DNA of 64,000 nt from Mesorhizobium ciceri WSM4083. Its GTDB lineage: Bacteria > Pseudomonadota > Alphaproteobacteria > Rhizobiales > Rhizobiaceae. The position numbers were made by a program, and so were the translations under genes. The stretch is from the NCBI RefSeq assembly GCF_000519305.1, contig NZ_JAFG01000009.1, positions 19,115-83,114 on the forward strand, given 5' to 3'. The notes beneath the pieces were generated by a model, which was not told where the DNA came from, made no database searches, and saw only the letters and a program-made list of their open reading frames with translations. Positions 16,014 to 23,900 of the stretch are shown piece after piece (the stretch's first letter is position 1; each line of letters begins with the position of its first letter).

Positions 16014-16964
16014 TCAGAGACTGCGGCCCATGGCCAGGTATTTTTCGCGGCGCTGCTCGCGGAAATCGGTGTTGGCGCCGGCAAAGTCCTTCATCGTCCT
16101 GGCGATGAGGTCTCCGGTCGCGGCGATCACGGTTTCGGCGCCGCGATGCGCACCGCCGAGCGGCTCGGGGATGATGGCGTCGATGATCTTCAGTTCGAAA
16201 AGATCCTGCGCGGTGATCTTCATGTTGGTCGCCGCGTCCTTCGATCGCGTCGTGTCGCGCCACAGGATCGAGGCGGCACCTTCCGGCGAAATCACCGAAT
16301 AGATGGCGTGTTCGAGCATGTAGACGCGGTTGGCGGTGGCGATGGCAATGGCGCCGCCCGAACCACCTTCGCCGATGACCACCGAGATCGACGGTACTTT
16401 CAGGCCGAGACAGGTCGAGGTTGAACGGGCGATAGCCTCCGCCTGGCCGCGCTCCTCGGCATTGACACCGGGATAGGCGCCGGCCGTGTCGACCAGTGTC
16501 AGCAGCGGGATCTTGAAGCGGTCGGCCAGTTCCATCAGCCGTACCGCCTTGCGGTAGCCCTCCGGGCGAACCGATCCGAAATTGTGTTTCAGGCGGCTGG
16601 CTGTGTCGGAACCTTTTTCCTGGCCGATGATGGCAATGGGTTCGCCGCGGAAACGCGCGAAACCGCCGACGATCGCCTGGTCCTCACCGAAATTGCGGTC
16701 GCCGGCCAGCGGCGTGAAATCGGTGAACAGGCCCTTGATGTAGTCGACGCAATGCGGCCTGTCGGGATGACGCGCCACCTGCACCTTCTGCCACGGCGTC
16801 AGCGCCTTGTAGGCGTCGCGCAGCGCGTCGCGGGAGCGCTTCTCGAGACGGCTGATCTCGTCACCGACATCGACCGCCTCGCCATTCTCGGCAAGCTTCT
16901 TCAGCTCGAGGATCTTGCCCTCGAGGTCCTGCACCGGCTTTTCGAAATCGAGGTAATTATACAT
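16014..16964 (-). CDS. accA: Acetyl-CoA carboxylase carboxyltransferase subunit alpha
   Basis: 316 residues, the usual length. MYNYLDFEKPVQDLEGKI is the typical N-terminus and fixes the start at 16964. Conserved blocks are RHPDRPHCVDYI, FGSVRPEGYRKA, DTAGAYPGVNAEERGQAEAIA and GEGGSGGAIAI (oxyanion hole glycines). With AccD it transfers the carboxyl group from biotin to acetyl-CoA, the first step of fatty acid synthesis. It lies downstream of xerD on the same strand, 100 bp apart. Confidence 0.98.
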   Translation of the reverse strand: MYNYLDFEKPVQDLEGKILELKKLAENGEAVDVGDEISRLEKRSRDALRDAYKALTPWQKVQVARHPDRPHCVDYIKGLFTDFTPLAGDRNFGEDQAIVGGFARFRGEPIAIIGQEKGSDTASRLKHNFGSVRPEGYRKAVRLMELADRFKIPLLTLVDTAGAYPGVNAEERGQAEAIARSTSTCLGLKVPSISVVIGEGGSGGAIAIATANRVYMLEHAIYSVISPEGAASILWRDTTRSKDAATNMKITAQDLFELKIIDAIIPEPLGGAHRGAETVIAATGDLIARTMKDFAGANTDFREQRREKYLAMGRSL

Positions 16965-17063
16965 GCTTGAGCGGACCGATACGTCGGAAGGCAGTGGCTG
17001 ACGGAACCCTTGAATCCAAGGCTCCGGGCGGTGAAATGTCGTCCTCACATAGCGATATGAGGC

Positions 17064-17981
17064 CTAGTCGGCAAGCGGATGATGATCGTTGACCAGCCGC
17101 ACCAGCCGCTCTTCCAGCACATGGGTGTAAATCTGTGTCGTCGATATGTCGGCATGGCCAAGCAATTGCTGCACGGCCCGCAGATCGGCGCCGTTCTGCA
17201 GGAGATGGCTGGCGAAAGCATGGCGCAGCACGTGCGGCGAGATCTTCGCCGAGGCGATGCCGGCCCTTGCCGCCAGCCCTTTCAGGTCACGCGCGAAGAC
17301 CTGGCGCGAGAGATAGCCGCTGTCGGAAGCGGCCGGAAACAGGAACGGACTGTCGGCAAAGGCGGGCACCCTGGCACGGGCGGCAAGCCAGGTCTTCATC
17401 GCCGCGCGTGCCTTGGCGGACAGCGGCACCATGCGCTCCTTGTCGCCCTTGCCGCGCACCATGAAGAAACGGTCGTCGCGCTGCGCCACCGTGACCGGCA
17501 GGCCGACCAGCTCGGAAACGCGCAGGCCGGTGGCGTAAAGCACCTCGACCAGCGCATGCAGGCGCAGTGATGCCAGACTGTCCCCATCTCCCGACGAGAC
17601 ATCGCCGGCCTCAAGCGCCGCACGGTCGATCAGCCGGCCGGTGTCGGCCTCGCTCATCGTCTTGGGCAGCGGGCGGCCCTTTCTCGGGCTGTCCAGCGTG
17701 CCGGTCGGGTCATCGGCGCGCAGGCCTTCGGCGTAGAGGAATTTGAAGAACTGGCGGATCGCCGACAGCTTGCGCGCCTGCGACGTGGCGGCAAAGCCGC
17801 GGGCGGCAATGTCGTCGAGATAGGCGCGGATATCGGCGGCGGCGGCACCGGCCAGCCCGCCAACGATCGCGCCGGAAGCGTCCTCGAGGTCGCGGCGGTA
17901 GGAGGAAAGCGTGTTTTCGGCCGCGCCCCGCTCGGCGCTCATCATTTCCAGAAAGGCTTCGATGCGGGCGGCGCTGTTCAT
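17064..17981 (-). CDS. xerD: Tyrosine recombinase XerD
   Basis: 305 residues. An N-terminal SAM-like core-binding domain (MNSAARIEAFLEMMSAERGA) is followed by the catalytic domain with TGLRVSELVG (Arg), HVLRHAFASHLL (His-x-x-Arg), LGHADISTTQIYTHV (His and the nucleophilic Tyr). With XerC it resolves chromosome dimers at dif. Its size, conserved motifs and placement between accA and aroK mark it as the housekeeping enzyme rather than a mobile-element integrase. Confidence 0.93.
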   Translation of the reverse strand: MNSAARIEAFLEMMSAERGAAENTLSSYRRDLEDASGAIVGGLAGAAAADIRAYLDDIAARGFAATSQARKLSAIRQFFKFLYAEGLRADDPTGTLDSPRKGRPLPKTMSEADTGRLIDRAALEAGDVSSGDGDSLASLRLHALVEVLYATGLRVSELVGLPVTVAQRDDRFFMVRGKGDKERMVPLSAKARAAMKTWLAARARVPAFADSPFLFPAASDSGYLSRQVFARDLKGLAARAGIASAKISPHVLRHAFASHLLQNGADLRAVQQLLGHADISTTQIYTHVLEERLVRLVNDHHPLAD

Positions 17982-17998
17982 TCAGCCTGTCTTGTCAT

Positions 17999-18151
17999 TT
18001 AGCTTTTCTTGGGATTGAGCTTTTCCGGAGGGATGCGCACGCTCATTTCCCCCTTCTTTGGCTCGACGAACATCACCAGTGCGAACATCGTACCATAGGC
18101 AATGCCAGCCAGAATCGCTGTTACCACGACAAAGCGAAACAGTGTCGGCAT
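17999..18151 (-). CDS. Small single-pass membrane protein
   Basis: 50 residues, MPTLFRFVVVTAILAGIAYG... followed by a second half ending EKLNPKKS. One hydrophobic helix spans about residues 6-30, with a short charged C-terminus. Small proteins like this sit between xerD and aroK in other rhizobia as far as I recall, with no known function. It lies 17 bp upstream of xerD on the same strand and is probably co-transcribed with it. Confidence 0.65.
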   Translation of the reverse strand: MPTLFRFVVVTAILAGIAYGTMFALVMFVEPKKGEMSVRIPPEKLNPKKS

Positions 18152-18361
18152 CAATTTTCGCCCGTCTTCTTGTTCTGCGTTTCCAAACCCTGTCCCCTTA
18201 TGGGACGCCAATCCGGCCAATTCAAGGAAGAAGCGGAGGCCTGTTAGCATCTTCTGATGCAGACCCTGCCGGTCCATATCGGGTTCAAGGCGCTTGCCAC
18301 GCTTGACGCAAACGGGCTTTTCATGTCGATACGCCGGCAAAGAGGGCCTTCGAAACATCCG

Positions 18362-18973
18362 ATGAACGCGCTGCCAGCAAATCCTCCAGACGAGACCCAC
18401 GCCGCGTTGCTTGGCCGGCTGGGCAGCCGTTCCGTCGTCTTCGTCGGATTGATGGGTGCCGGCAAGACGGCGATCGGCCGCAAGGTGGCGACGATGCTGG
18501 CTCTGCCCTTCATAGACAGCGACCAGGAGATCGAAAGCGTCTCGCGCATGACCGTTCCGGAGCTGTTCGAGCGCTACGGCGAGACCGAATTCCGGGCGCT
18601 GGAGCAGCGCGTCATCCTGCGCGTGCTGGAAAACGGCCCGCAGGTGCTGTCGACCGGCGGCGGTGCCTTCATGAATGCGCAGACGCGCGAGGCGATCGCA
18701 GCGCAGGGCGTGTCGGTGTGGCTGAAGGCCGAACTCGATCTTCTGATGGACCGCGTTTCCAAGAAACAGAACCGGCCGCTCCTGAAAAGCGCCGACCCGC
18801 GCGCCGTGCTGGAGCGGCTGATGGGCGAGCGCTATCCGGTCTACGCGACATCCGATGTCACCGTGCCGACCCGCGACGACCGCAAGGAAGTCATCGCGAC
18901 CGAGGTGGTGGACGCGCTGTGCCGGCATTTCGGTATCGATGAGGCGGCGGCGACGGGCGAGGTGGAACAGTGA
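18362..18973 (+). CDS. aroK: Shikimate kinase
   Basis: About 203 residues. Walker A GLMGAGKT at 29-36, the shikimate-binding DSDQEIE, the TGGGAF loop and RPLLK in the lid. It phosphorylates shikimate in chorismate synthesis. The start is uncertain: ATG at 18362 (MNALPANPPDE) gives a family-like length, while in-frame ATGs at 18323 and 18257 would add 13 and 35 residues and none has a strong ribosome-binding site. The stop overlaps the aroB GTG start, so the two are translationally coupled. Confidence 0.93.
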   Translation: MNALPANPPDETHAALLGRLGSRSVVFVGLMGAGKTAIGRKVATMLALPFIDSDQEIESVSRMTVPELFERYGETEFRALEQRVILRVLENGPQVLSTGGGAFMNAQTREAIAAQGVSVWLKAELDLLMDRVSKKQNRPLLKSADPRAVLERLMGERYPVYATSDVTVPTRDDRKEVIATEVVDALCRHFGIDEAAATGEVEQ

Positions 18974-20106
18974 GCATCGAGGCACCCGTTGTCGTCGAAG
19001 TCGGCCTTGGCGACCGGACCTATGACATTCTGATCGGCTCGGGATTGTTGGCCCGCGCGGGTGCGGAGATTGCGCGCCGGCTACCGGGCACGCGCGCCGC
19101 GGTCGTCACCGACGCCAATGTCGCGGCGGCGCATCTCGCTGCCCTTCAGGCCAGCCTCGAAACGGGCGGCATCCAGACCGCCGTGATCACGTTGCCGCCC
19201 GGCGAGAAGACCAAGAGTTTTACTCATCTCGAAGAGGCGGTCGACGGTGTGCTGGCTGCGAAACTGGAGCGCGGCGACATCGTCATCGCCTTCGGCGGCG
19301 GCGTTATCGGCGACCTTGCCGGCTTTGCCGCCGGCATCGTGCGGCGCGGGATGAATTTCGTGCAGATCCCGACCTCGCTGCTGGCGCAGGTCGATTCCTC
19401 AGTCGGCGGCAAGACCGGTATCAACAGCCCACGCGGCAAGAACCTTGTCGGCGTCTTCCATCAGCCGAAACTGGTGTTGGCCGACACCGGGGTGCTCGAC
19501 ACGCTGCCGATCCGCGAATTCCGCGCTGGCTATGCCGAACTCGCCAAATACGGGCTCATCGACCGGCCGGAATTTTTCGCCTGGCTGGAAAAGAATTGGG
19601 TCCAGGTTTTTGCCGGCGGGCCGGAGAGGGCGCAGGCGATTGCCGAAGCCTGCCGCGCCAAGGCCGACGTCGTTGCCCGCGACGAGTTCGAGACCGGCGA
19701 CCGCGCGCTGCTCAATCTCGGCCACACATTCGGCCACGCCCTGGAAGCCGCCACCCAGTATGACGGAACCCGCCTCGTTCACGGCGAGGGGGTCGCCATA
19801 GGCATGGCGCTGGCGTACCGGTTCTCGTCGCGACTCAATCTGGCCAGCCCCGACGATGCCGCGCGCGTCGAGGCGCATCTGCGCGCCGTCGGCCTGCCCT
19901 GGCGGATGGCCGACATATCAGGCGATTTGCCTGACGCCGAGGCGCTGCTGGCCTTCATCACCCAGGATAAGAAGGTGTCGCGCGGCGCGCTGACTTTCAT
20001 CCTGACGCGCGGCATCGGCCAGGCCTTCATCGCCAAGGATGTTCCGGCATCGGAAGTGCTGTCGTTTCTGAGGGAGAACCACCCAAAGGAAAGCGACCGG
20101 AGATGA
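18970..20106 (+). CDS. aroB: 3-dehydroquinate synthase
   Basis: 378 residues. NAD-binding and substrate blocks are visible: GEKTKSFTHLEE, FGGGVIGDLAGFAAG, PTSLLAQVDSSVGGKTGIN, and the zinc-ligand region NLGHTFGHALE with HGEGVAIGM. It cyclises DAHP to 3-dehydroquinate. It starts with GTG overlapping the aroK stop, and its stop overlaps the ATG of the CorC-type gene, so aroK-aroB-corC form one operon. Confidence 0.97.
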   Translation: MSIEAPVVVEVGLGDRTYDILIGSGLLARAGAEIARRLPGTRAAVVTDANVAAAHLAALQASLETGGIQTAVITLPPGEKTKSFTHLEEAVDGVLAAKLERGDIVIAFGGGVIGDLAGFAAGIVRRGMNFVQIPTSLLAQVDSSVGGKTGINSPRGKNLVGVFHQPKLVLADTGVLDTLPIREFRAGYAELAKYGLIDRPEFFAWLEKNWVQVFAGGPERAQAIAEACRAKADVVARDEFETGDRALLNLGHTFGHALEAATQYDGTRLVHGEGVAIGMALAYRFSSRLNLASPDDAARVEAHLRAVGLPWRMADISGDLPDAEALLAFITQDKKVSRGALTFILTRGIGQAFIAKDVPASEVLSFLRENHPKESDRR

Positions 20107-20996
20107 ACGAGCCCGGCTGGATCGTCGTCGCCGTCCTTGCCATCCTCATCGTGCTGCTTGTTGCCGTGCGCACGCGCCTGCTTGCCCTGTTCGGATACGA
20201 GCTTTCGCACATCGAGCCGCAGCGTTCCAGCCAAGACGAATTGCGCGGTGCGGTCGACGATTTCCGCCGCGACGGCCAGGTGGTGCGCGAGGATCGCGAC
20301 CGCGTCGGCGGCCTGTTCGATCTCGCCGAGCTCGAAGTCTCCGACATCATGGTCCACCGCACCAACATGCGCTCGGTCAATGCCGACAATGCGCCGGAAG
20401 CCGTGGTGCGCGAGATCCTGCAAAGTCCGCACACCCGCATGCCGCTGTGGAAAGGCTCGCTCGACAACATCGTCGGCGTGCTGCATGCAAAGGATCTGTT
20501 GCGCGCCTTGAATGAAGTCGGCAACGATTTCTCCCGGATCGACGTGATGAAGATCGCCTCGAAACCCTGGTTCGTGCCCGACACCACGACCTTGCAGGAA
20601 CAGCTCAATGCCTTCCTGCGCCGCAAGGCGCATTTCGCCGTCGTCGTCGACGAGTATGGCGAGGTCGAAGGGCTGGTGACGCTGGAGGACATTATCGAGG
20701 AGATCGTCGGCGAGATCGCCGACGAGCATGATGTCGACATACAGGGCGTCAAGCAGGAGGCCGACGGCTCCGTCGTCGTCGACGGCACCGTGCCGATCCG
20801 TGACCTCAACCGGGCTCTCGACTGGAACCTGCCGGACGAGGAGGCCACCACCATTGCCGGCCTCGTCATCCACGAGACGCAATCCATCCCCGAGGAGAAG
20901 CAGGCTTTCACATTCCACGGCAAGCGCTTCATCGTCATGAAACGTGACAAGAACCGGATCGCAAGGTTGAGGATCAGGCCAGCCGGCGACGCCTGA
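20103..20996 (+). CDS. CorC/HlyC-type CBS-domain protein lacking most of the DUF21 membrane domain
   Basis: 297 residues, whereas the aroB-linked rhizobial homologue as I recall it has about 430. Residues 1-22 form a single membrane helix equivalent to the first DUF21 helix. Residues 23-31 (RTRLLALFG) already match the end of DUF21, so about 130 residues of helices 2-4 are missing with no frameshift. The rest is intact: two CBS domains (about 65-185) and a C-terminal CorC_HlyC domain with GSVVVDGTVPIRDLNRAL. Full-length members are linked to magnesium/cobalt efflux. Without DUF21 this one cannot form the usual transmembrane dimer and may be regulatory or defective (inference). Confidence 0.85.
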   Translation: MNEPGWIVVAVLAILIVLLVAVRTRLLALFGYELSHIEPQRSSQDELRGAVDDFRRDGQVVREDRDRVGGLFDLAELEVSDIMVHRTNMRSVNADNAPEAVVREILQSPHTRMPLWKGSLDNIVGVLHAKDLLRALNEVGNDFSRIDVMKIASKPWFVPDTTTLQEQLNAFLRRKAHFAVVVDEYGEVEGLVTLEDIIEEIVGEIADEHDVDIQGVKQEADGSVVVDGTVPIRDLNRALDWNLPDEEATTIAGLVIHETQSIPEEKQAFTFHGKRFIVMKRDKNRIARLRIRPAGDA

Positions 20997-21021
20997 TGCG
21001 CGCCGGGAGACCGGGGTGTCG

Positions 21022-22563
21022 TCATCCCGCGGTCTGGCTCGTCGAGCGTTCGTGGATCGTCGCGCCGGTCTCGGCATCCACGGCTGCCAGGCTGACTTCA
21101 TAACCCCAAAGCCTGCGGATGTGACGAAGCGTGGCGTCGCGGCTGGCATCCTCGAGAAGGATGCCGTCATTGACCTTATGCTGCAGCCGCAAATGGCGGT
21201 CGCCGAGCAGATCGACATCCACCACCTGAATGTCCGGCCGGTTCGCGCCGAGATCATAACTGTTGGCGAGCGTGGCGCGTATCTTGGCGTAGCCGCGCTC
21301 GTCGTGGATGGACGCGACCAGGCAATGCGGCTGGTCGGCAGCGTCGCCGAGCACGAAAAACCGCCATTTCCGGATCAAGGCCGGACTGAGATACTGGCGG
21401 ATGAAGGATTCGTCGCGATGCTCGGCCCAGGCGTCCAGCAGCACCTCGCGCCAGTTGCCCAGGCCGGCGATGTCGGGGAACCAATCGCGGTCCTCGGCGG
21501 TGGGTTTGGTCGAGATGCGCTGAATGTCCTGCATCATGTCGAGGCCGAGAGCATAGGGGTTGATGCCTGAAAAACGCGGATCGTCGAAGGCCGGCTGGAA
21601 GACCACGTTGGAATGATTGCGCAGGATCTCGAGCATGGCGCCTTCGCTGATCTGGCCGCGGTCGAACAGCATGTTCATCAGCGTATAGTGCACGAAAGTG
21701 GCACAGCCTTCGTTCATCACCTGTGTTTGCCGTTGCGGATAAAAATATTGCGCGATGACACGAACGATCCTGATGATCTCACGCTGCCAGGGCTCCAGGA
21801 CCGGGCTGTTCTTTTCGAGGAAATAAAGCAGGTTTTCCTCAGGCAGGTTGAGCGATTTCTTCCGCTCCGGGTCCTGGCCCTTGTCGTTGGCCGCTTGCTG
21901 CGAAGGCGGCAACGTACGCCACAAGTCGTTGTAGGAGCGCTCCTCGTATTCGAGACGCTCGCGAATTCCTTCGCGTTGCCGTTCCGACGACAGCCTCGGC
22001 GGCCGGTGATAGCGAAACACGCCCTGATCCATCAGCGCGTGGGCGGAATCGAGAACAGCCTCGACGGCGGCGAGGCCATGCCGCTCCTCGCAACGGACTA
22101 TGTAGCCCTTGGCGAAGTCCAGGTAGCCGAGGATCGCACCCGCATCCGTCCACTGTTTGAACAGCTGATTGTTCTTGAAGAAATGATTGTGCCCGAGCGC
22201 TGCATGGGCCGTCACCAAGGCCTGCAGGGCCATGGTGTTTTCCTCCATCAGATAGACGATGCAGGGATTGGAATTGATGACCAGTTCATAGGCAAGCCCT
22301 CGCCCGCCCTTGCGATAGAGCAGATCCTGGTGAAGGAAATGTTTGCCGAAAGACCAGTGACGGTACATCAATGGCATGCCGATGGACGAATAGGCGTCGA
22401 GCATCTGTTGCGAGGAGATGATCTCCATCTGAACGGGATAGGTGTCCAGATGAAGCTCTTCGACCGCAAGTGCCTCGATCGCGTCATAGGCCCGCGACAA
22501 TGTTTTGAAATCCCAGTCGGACCCTGAAAAAAGCAGGCTGGATTTGCTGGCTTGTCTGACCAT
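21022..22563 (-). CDS. SpoVR family protein (YcgB)
   Basis: 513 residues, SpoVR-like over the full length: YPVQMEIISSQQMLDAYSSIGMP, HWSFGKHF, CIVYLMEENTMALQALVTAHAALGHNHFFKNN and QVMNEGCATFVHYTLMN. The HNHFFKNN and NEGCA stretches are invariant in the family. The function is unknown in Gram-negatives, but in Escherichia coli ycgB is a stationary-phase gene near yeaGH in the same regulon. It is the last gene of a three-gene operon with prkA and the DUF444 gene; its ATG follows the DUF444 stop by nine bases, with GAGGG between. Confidence 0.95.
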   Translation of the reverse strand: MVRQASKSSLLFSGSDWDFKTLSRAYDAIEALAVEELHLDTYPVQMEIISSQQMLDAYSSIGMPLMYRHWSFGKHFLHQDLLYRKGGRGLAYELVINSNPCIVYLMEENTMALQALVTAHAALGHNHFFKNNQLFKQWTDAGAILGYLDFAKGYIVRCEERHGLAAVEAVLDSAHALMDQGVFRYHRPPRLSSERQREGIRERLEYEERSYNDLWRTLPPSQQAANDKGQDPERKKSLNLPEENLLYFLEKNSPVLEPWQREIIRIVRVIAQYFYPQRQTQVMNEGCATFVHYTLMNMLFDRGQISEGAMLEILRNHSNVVFQPAFDDPRFSGINPYALGLDMMQDIQRISTKPTAEDRDWFPDIAGLGNWREVLLDAWAEHRDESFIRQYLSPALIRKWRFFVLGDAADQPHCLVASIHDERGYAKIRATLANSYDLGANRPDIQVVDVDLLGDRHLRLQHKVNDGILLEDASRDATLRHIRRLWGYEVSLAAVDAETGATIHERSTSQTAG

Positions 22564-22572
22564 CGGGAACCC

Positions 22573-23883
22573 TCACGCTCTCTTGAGGGAGGCCGGCTGC
22601 CTGCCGAAGAGCTGGCGAAAGACCGGATATATATCGGCGGGCGTGGCGATGCGGCTCATCTGGAAGTTCGGCCATTTCTGGTCGATGGCGTTATAGGCAC
22701 GCCACAGCGATGTCCCGTTTTCGGTCGAGCCGAAAATATGGGCTTCACGCTCGTCGATGATCTCGACATAGGCAAAATACTGGCACAGCCGCATGAGCTC
22801 GCCGTTGAGAAGCGAAATGCATCGCTCCGAATCGCCGGCGAAATTGTCGCCGTCCGAGGCTTGGGCGGCATAGATGTTCCAGTCGTGGGCCGGGTAGCGG
22901 CTGGCGATAATACGGTGCATTTCCTCCAGCGCGGTGGAAACGACAGTGCCGCCGCTTTGGGTGTTGTAGAAAAATGTTTCCTCGTCGACCTCCTGAGCCA
23001 GGTGCGTGTGGCGGATGAAGACAATCTCGATGCGGTCGTAGCGCCGTTTCAAGAACAGGTGCAGCAAGACGAAGAAGCGCTTGGCCAGATCCTTCTCGCG
23101 CTCGCCCATGGACCCGGACACGTCCATCAGACAGAACATGACGGCATTGGCGTTCGGCACTGGCCGGGAATCGAAGCGGTTGAAGCGGATGTCAACCGGA
23201 TCGACATAGGCAATCCGGCGGCGGCGTCGTTCCAGCCGGTCAAGCTCTTCGCGCAATGCCGCGATACGCTGGCGCGCGTCGGCGCTGGATGGCGCCTCTT
23301 CGAGCGAGGCGATTTCCTCGAGGATCGCATCCAGTTCGACCTGCTTGGGGCGCCTCAGCGCAATGCGGCGGCCGTGGCTGTTGCGCATCGTGCGGCCGAC
23401 ATTGATGTTGGTCGGCGAACCGGCGGCGGCAAAGCCCGCCCTGCGCGGCTTGAAGGCAAGGATCTCCTTGAGGTTGAGCTTGACCATGTCGGGGAGTTCA
23501 AGATCCTCGAAGAAAAGATCGAGCACTTCCTCGCGCGACAGCACGAAACGAAAGTCGTCTTCCGATGCCTTGTTTCCCGGGGACGATGCTCCCCCGCCGC
23601 CCCCGCCGGGCTTGGGGATCAGGTCTCCAGCGGAGAAATGCCTGTTGCCCGGCAAGATGTGCTGGCGCCTGCCGCTGTCGCGGGCGTTGTTGAAGCTCGG
23701 CTCGCTTGTGCCTCTTTCGGGCATGCGCACGGCGTGCTCGGCATCAGCGTCGGCGATCCTGCCGGTGCGGATCTGGTCGCGTATGCTGCGTTTCAATTCC
23801 TCGCGCGCGCGTCGGAGGAAGCGCTGGCGATTGCCGAGGCTCTTGTCTTTCGGGTTCAGGCGACGGTCGATGAAGATCGGCAT
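22573..23883 (-). CDS. YeaH/YhbH family protein (DUF444, von Willebrand A domain)
   Basis: 436 residues. N-terminal MPIFIDRRLNPKDKSLGNRQRFLRRA is the DUF444 start; a Gly-rich stretch lies at 90-105. A vWA-type metal-binding site DVSGS (Asp254-Ser258) heads the C-terminal domain, with HLAQEVDEETFF and GGTVVSTALEEM after it. The partner in all known cases is the PrkA kinase encoded upstream, like other AAA+/vWA pairs. It is the middle gene of the prkA operon. Confidence 0.95.
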   Translation of the reverse strand: MPIFIDRRLNPKDKSLGNRQRFLRRAREELKRSIRDQIRTGRIADADAEHAVRMPERGTSEPSFNNARDSGRRQHILPGNRHFSAGDLIPKPGGGGGGASSPGNKASEDDFRFVLSREEVLDLFFEDLELPDMVKLNLKEILAFKPRRAGFAAAGSPTNINVGRTMRNSHGRRIALRRPKQVELDAILEEIASLEEAPSSADARQRIAALREELDRLERRRRRIAYVDPVDIRFNRFDSRPVPNANAVMFCLMDVSGSMGEREKDLAKRFFVLLHLFLKRRYDRIEIVFIRHTHLAQEVDEETFFYNTQSGGTVVSTALEEMHRIIASRYPAHDWNIYAAQASDGDNFAGDSERCISLLNGELMRLCQYFAYVEIIDEREAHIFGSTENGTSLWRAYNAIDQKWPNFQMSRIATPADIYPVFRQLFGRQPASLKRA

Positions 23884-23900
23884 GGAACCATCCGGGTTCT

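Noticed and set aside
17064..17981. Tyrosine recombinase as sign of an integrated element
   Set aside because: Sequence, length and context are those of housekeeping XerD; no attachment repeats or phage genes are near.
21613..22527. Plus-strand frame of about 300 codons
   Set aside because: Antisense shadow of the SpoVR gene with histidine/arginine-rich nonsense composition.
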